In this document: in pieces, positions 53,173 through 56,064 of the stretch | Position numbering within the stretch: the first letter of the stretch is position 1 | Layout of the letters: each line of letters starts with the position of its first letter | Assembly (NCBI GenBank): GCA_000434335.1 | Contig: FR878266.1 | Location: forward strand, 22,924 to 78,987 | DNA: 56,064 nucleotides | Direction of reading: 5' to 3' | From: Clostridium sp. CAG:492 | GTDB lineage: Bacteria > Bacillota > Clostridia > TANB77 > CAG-508 | The notes under the pieces: model-generated | What the model was told of the DNA's origin: nothing | The model's input: only the letters and a program-made list of their open reading frames with translations | Database searches by the model: none | Made by a program: the position numbers and the translations under genes

Positions 53173-54646
53173 TAACATTTGATGCAGAAGATTTGTTATC
53201 ATTTCTTGCATCTATTAAAATTATATTTTCATCATCTTCCATACCAAGTTCTTTTATTATTTTTTTTGCTCTAATTTCTTCATCTTCAGAAAAAAACAGT
53301 ATTACCTTTAATCCATTATTTGTATTATTTGATTTCTTATAAATTTCTAATTGATTTTTCAGATTTTGCTTTAATTTAGTGCTTTTTGCCAACTTAAATT
53401 CTATTAGAGAAGTATCTATTGCACCATATGAAAATTTATAATCCACTGGTCCTCTACCATTATTAGGCTCTCTATTAATATCATATTTACTTCCATAGCA
53501 AACTAATTTAAACATAAGTTGTAAATCTTTTTCTTGTTTTATTGGAATATCTCCATTATAAAATAATAAATAACAATCATTGTTTTCTATAGCATCTTTT
53601 AAATATTCTACTCGTTTCCTTGTTTCCTCATACGCATTTTGTTTTTCCTCTATAAAAAAATTAGTTTTTTGCAAATAATCTATTAATTTTTGAGTATTAC
53701 TTATTAATATTTCTTCTGTATCATTTACTTTTTTCTCACTAACAGCAACGGCACTATTACCATCATCTTCTTTTTGTTTTATATAATAATCTAAAAGTTC
53801 AGGATACTCTTTAATAGTGTTCATTATTGCTTTATTCTTTTCTTCTTTAGTAGGTTTCTTATCTTTATACATAGCTAATTGACTATTTAAATGTTGATTA
53901 ATTTGCATTCTTAAAACATCATTTTCTATAGAAAATGGTATTGATTCAAATTTTCTATACAAATCATCTTTATTAATCCATGATGTCTCTCTAGTCAAAA
54001 TATCTCTAGGTGTAAGAATTATATAATCATTATTATATTTAGGAAGATAATACTGTTTCCTTTCCCACATTTCCGATTCATAATTAAAACTATTTTTTTG
54101 AATCCAAAAATAATCACATTGCTCTGGAGTTAAATATAATTTAGCAAACTTCTCAGTATACTCCAAAAGAAATTTCTTAATTAAATTAACAGTAAAATCA
54201 CTTATATTATCTTTTCCAACACCTTCATTAATTAAACATAATTTTTCAAGATGTGCTCCTTTTGAAAGTTTTTCACTACCAAAATCACTGAATTTTTCTT
54301 TAAATACATATTTTAAATTCTTAGCAAAATCATTTCCTAGTCCACTTCCAGAATTTCCACCAATGCTATAACCTAACCAATTTTGCTTCTGTTCAGGAAA
54401 CATATACCATGACTTTAGTTCAGTCTTAGTTAAATTCAATGATGATTTTTCCTTTAAGAATACTAAATATTTTATTATTTCATCATGCAATTCATTATAT
54501 TCTTTTTTATTACTATAAAATAATAAGAACGGGTCCACAAATAATGGTAGATCACTTCGTAATGATATATTAAATGCACCATACTGTTCTAATATTTCTT
54601 CACTCACATTAAAAAAATCTGTAAAATAAATCTGCATCTTTCTCAC
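53168..54646 (-). CDS. Large protein with C-terminal PD-(D/E)xK-like domain, putative defence gene
   Basis: 492-aa protein I cannot assign. The N-terminal half has conserved-looking text: FVDPFLLFYSNKKEYNELHD, LSKGAHLEKLCLINEGVGKD and NISDFTVNLIKKFLLEYTEK. Positions about 395-440 resemble a nuclease core: NREPNNGRGPVDYKFSYGAI then SLIEFKLAKSTKLKQNLKNQ, i.e. D-x(n)-ExK, followed by VILFFSEDEE. A charged coiled region lies between. It is a single gene, flanked by terminators, right of the decayed mobile-element genes. Its location suggests defence, but no named system was recognised. Confidence 0.65.
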   Translation of the reverse strand: MRKMQIYFTDFFNVSEEILEQYGAFNISLRSDLPLFVDPFLLFYSNKKEYNELHDEIIKYLVFLKEKSSLNLTKTELKSWYMFPEQKQNWLGYSIGGNSGSGLGNDFAKNLKYVFKEKFSDFGSEKLSKGAHLEKLCLINEGVGKDNISDFTVNLIKKFLLEYTEKFAKLYLTPEQCDYFWIQKNSFNYESEMWERKQYYLPKYNNDYIILTPRDILTRETSWINKDDLYRKFESIPFSIENDVLRMQINQHLNSQLAMYKDKKPTKEEKNKAIMNTIKEYPELLDYYIKQKEDDGNSAVAVSEKKVNDTEEILISNTQKLIDYLQKTNFFIEEKQNAYEETRKRVEYLKDAIENNDCYLLFYNGDIPIKQEKDLQLMFKLVCYGSKYDINREPNNGRGPVDYKFSYGAIDTSLIEFKLAKSTKLKQNLKNQLEIYKKSNNTNNGLKVILFFSEDEEIRAKKIIKELGMEDDENIILIDARNDNKSSASNVK

Positions 54647-54801
54647 CTCTTAATCTAAGCAATTATACAACAAAAATCTACAAATATCCATACTTTTCGA
54701 CTAATAGCATTTTCGGGGGTATCTGTTAAATAATAGGTAGCAAATTTTTTTCTCACCGCTAAAGCGCTCTGGTTCCAGTGTAATTAGAAAGCTCTATAAA
54801 T

Positions 54802-54834
54802 AAAAAAATGAGAAAACAAAATCCTCATTTTTTT
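54802..54834 (-). terminator. Terminator of the right-edge gene
   Basis: AAAAAAATGAG pairs with CTCATTTTTTT around a 10-base loop, T tail leftward. It separates the partial gene at the window edge from the PD-(D/E)xK gene. Confidence 0.8.
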
Positions 54835-56064
54835 ATTTATTACCATTATTTTTTAAATTATAAATCGGAAATTTTTTAAAATCTACTTTTTCTTTTTCAG
54901 ATAATTTGTTATAGTAATATTCAAAATCCTTTTGATCTTCCAACAAAATTGCTATACCACACTTAAGCATACAATTATCTTTTTTATAAACAATTTCTTT
55001 TAATCTAAATAATTCATCGTATTCATCTCCATTAAAAACTCTTTGCCTTTTAATAATTTGGAAATAATTAGTTCTATAAATATCTTTATCATTTTTATTT
55101 TCATAATCTTGACTTATTATTTTTTCACATAAGAACATCGCTAAATTCAACATATCCTCTTTGGGGTTCTTATCATATGTTAACAATAAACGTAAAATGA
55201 ATTCATTGATATATCCAGCTAATTCCTTATATCTTGACACTTTCTCAAAAGACTTTTTTACTATTTCTGAATTCCAGTTTGCATATTCAAATAAATTATT
55301 ATTCTCACACATTATTGTCTTATCAATTAACAATAAATATGGACTTATTGAATTTTCATTAGTTGGTTGCTTCCCTTCTTTTGTTGTTATAAGAATAATA
55401 CTAGATAAATCTTCAAAGAAATTATAGTAATTATTCTTTTCCGCATCTATCCATAATAAAATAACATTTCTTCCTATTGTCATTTTGCATATTCCAGTTT
55501 GTGACACAAATGTTTTTTTAGGTTTTTTATTTTTTTCAAATATGTTTACCAATATTTGAATATTTGTCCAATCAGAATTATTTAAATTTTCCAATTTGTC
55601 AGTAAAATCTATTCCTAATTTATTAAACATATTTTTTATTATTTTCAATTCTGCCAACTCTTTCTCATAATTTTCTAATTCTATACAATCTTTTTTATTA
55701 AGTAGCAATGTAGCTCCGTTAATAGTAATTTTTTGTTTTTTCTGCATATCAATAAATAACTCTAAACTCTTTATTTTTTGATCTATATTTCCGTTAAATT
55801 TGAAATTAATTTTATAACTTACCAAGTTTAGGGTGATAGAATTTCCCATAATAATTGTTTCTCCATCACTTTGTCTTTGTAATATATAATTTGAATAATA
55901 AACTTTATCGTCAATTGATACATTTTTATTAATTTCTTGCCCCATAAATATTTTAGTGTTTTCTTTTTTTGAAATAGCAAAAATTTTATCATTGGTATCA
56001 GTAGCATATGTATAAATTTTATTATTTAATAGCTCTTTAAAAAACTCATTTTGATTTTTCCCTA
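54833..56064 (-). CDS. Partial protein of unknown function, continuing past the right edge
   Basis: The frame stays open from stop at 54833 to the window edge, so the 5' end is missing; ATG 55945 is internal. About 410 codons are visible. The upstream part reads FFKELLNNKIYTYATDTNDK and ISKKENTKIFMGQE. Later parts are NGATLLLNKKDCIELENYEK and FVSQTGICKMTIGRNVILLW. It is soluble by appearance. I recognise no domain. Its terminator and 187-base gap make it a separate transcript from the PD-(D/E)xK gene. Confidence 0.7.
   Translation of the reverse strand, partial: GKNQNEFFKELLNNKIYTYATDTNDKIFAISKKENTKIFMGQEINKNVSIDDKVYYSNYILQRQSDGETIIMGNSITLNLVSYKINFKFNGNIDQKIKSLELFIDMQKKQKITINGATLLLNKKDCIELENYEKELAELKIIKNMFNKLGIDFTDKLENLNNSDWTNIQILVNIFEKNKKPKKTFVSQTGICKMTIGRNVILLWIDAEKNNYYNFFEDLSSIILITTKEGKQPTNENSISPYLLLIDKTIMCENNNLFEYANWNSEIVKKSFEKVSRYKELAGYINEFILRLLLTYDKNPKEDMLNLAMFLCEKIISQDYENKNDKDIYRTNYFQIIKRQRVFNGDEYDELFRLKEIVYKKDNCMLKCGIAILLEDQKDFEYYYNKLSEKEKVDFKKFPIYNLKNNGNK

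Overview
The window is an AT-rich, low-GC Firmicute chromosome, most likely a spore-forming anaerobe of the Clostridia. The evidence is a sigma-K gene, an alpha/beta small acid-soluble spore protein, SpoIVB, a gerA-type germinant receptor operon, CwlD, LPxTG/sortase surface proteins, a T-box-controlled aspS and AGGAGG-type ribosome binding sites. I cannot name the species.

Positions 1-45000 are mainly core genome. Sporulation genes dominate the left end: sigK, a sortase with an LPxTG substrate, SASP, spoIVB, and gerAA-AB-AC plus a small fourth gene. Next come a GH5 glycanase, membrane proteins, an Rsm22-like methyltransferase and a DEAD-box helicase. leuS, an LCP protein and a candidate structured RNA follow. 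A DNA-maintenance block holds a family 4 UDG, pgeF, addB and ogg. After it are hslO, a PHP enzyme, a zeta-toxin-like operon, T-box/aspS, pepV, an M23 peptidase, cwlD, a Ca2+ P-type ATPase, NUDIX, YqeG and three zinc-ribbon proteins.

Positions 44800-56064 are accessory. A tRNA-Met-like fragment, an ORF with an in-frame amber codon, and decayed mobC-like and DUF6076-like genes indicate an old mobile element. Between them is a leftward defence block: ASCH protein, C5 cytosine methyltransferase, XRE controller, Bsp6I-family restriction enzyme, an unclassified PD-(D/E)xK nuclease, an AspBHI-like modification-dependent nuclease, an SDH/Clp-fold protease and a CxxC micro-protein. A second PD-(D/E)xK-like gene and a truncated unknown gene run off the right edge.

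Two threads cross the window. First, a family of GGGGACGGTTCT-core repeats appears as hairpins in four places, including a 59-bp perfect inverted repeat at 27351-27493. Second, several otherwise intact genes (gerAA, cwlD, and probably the LCP, M23 and zeta-like genes) carry apparent single-base frameshifts, mostly near the start. In three of them the shift is explained by one extra C before GG. This could be real decay or a systematic sequencing error, and it decides whether germination and cortex functions are intact here.
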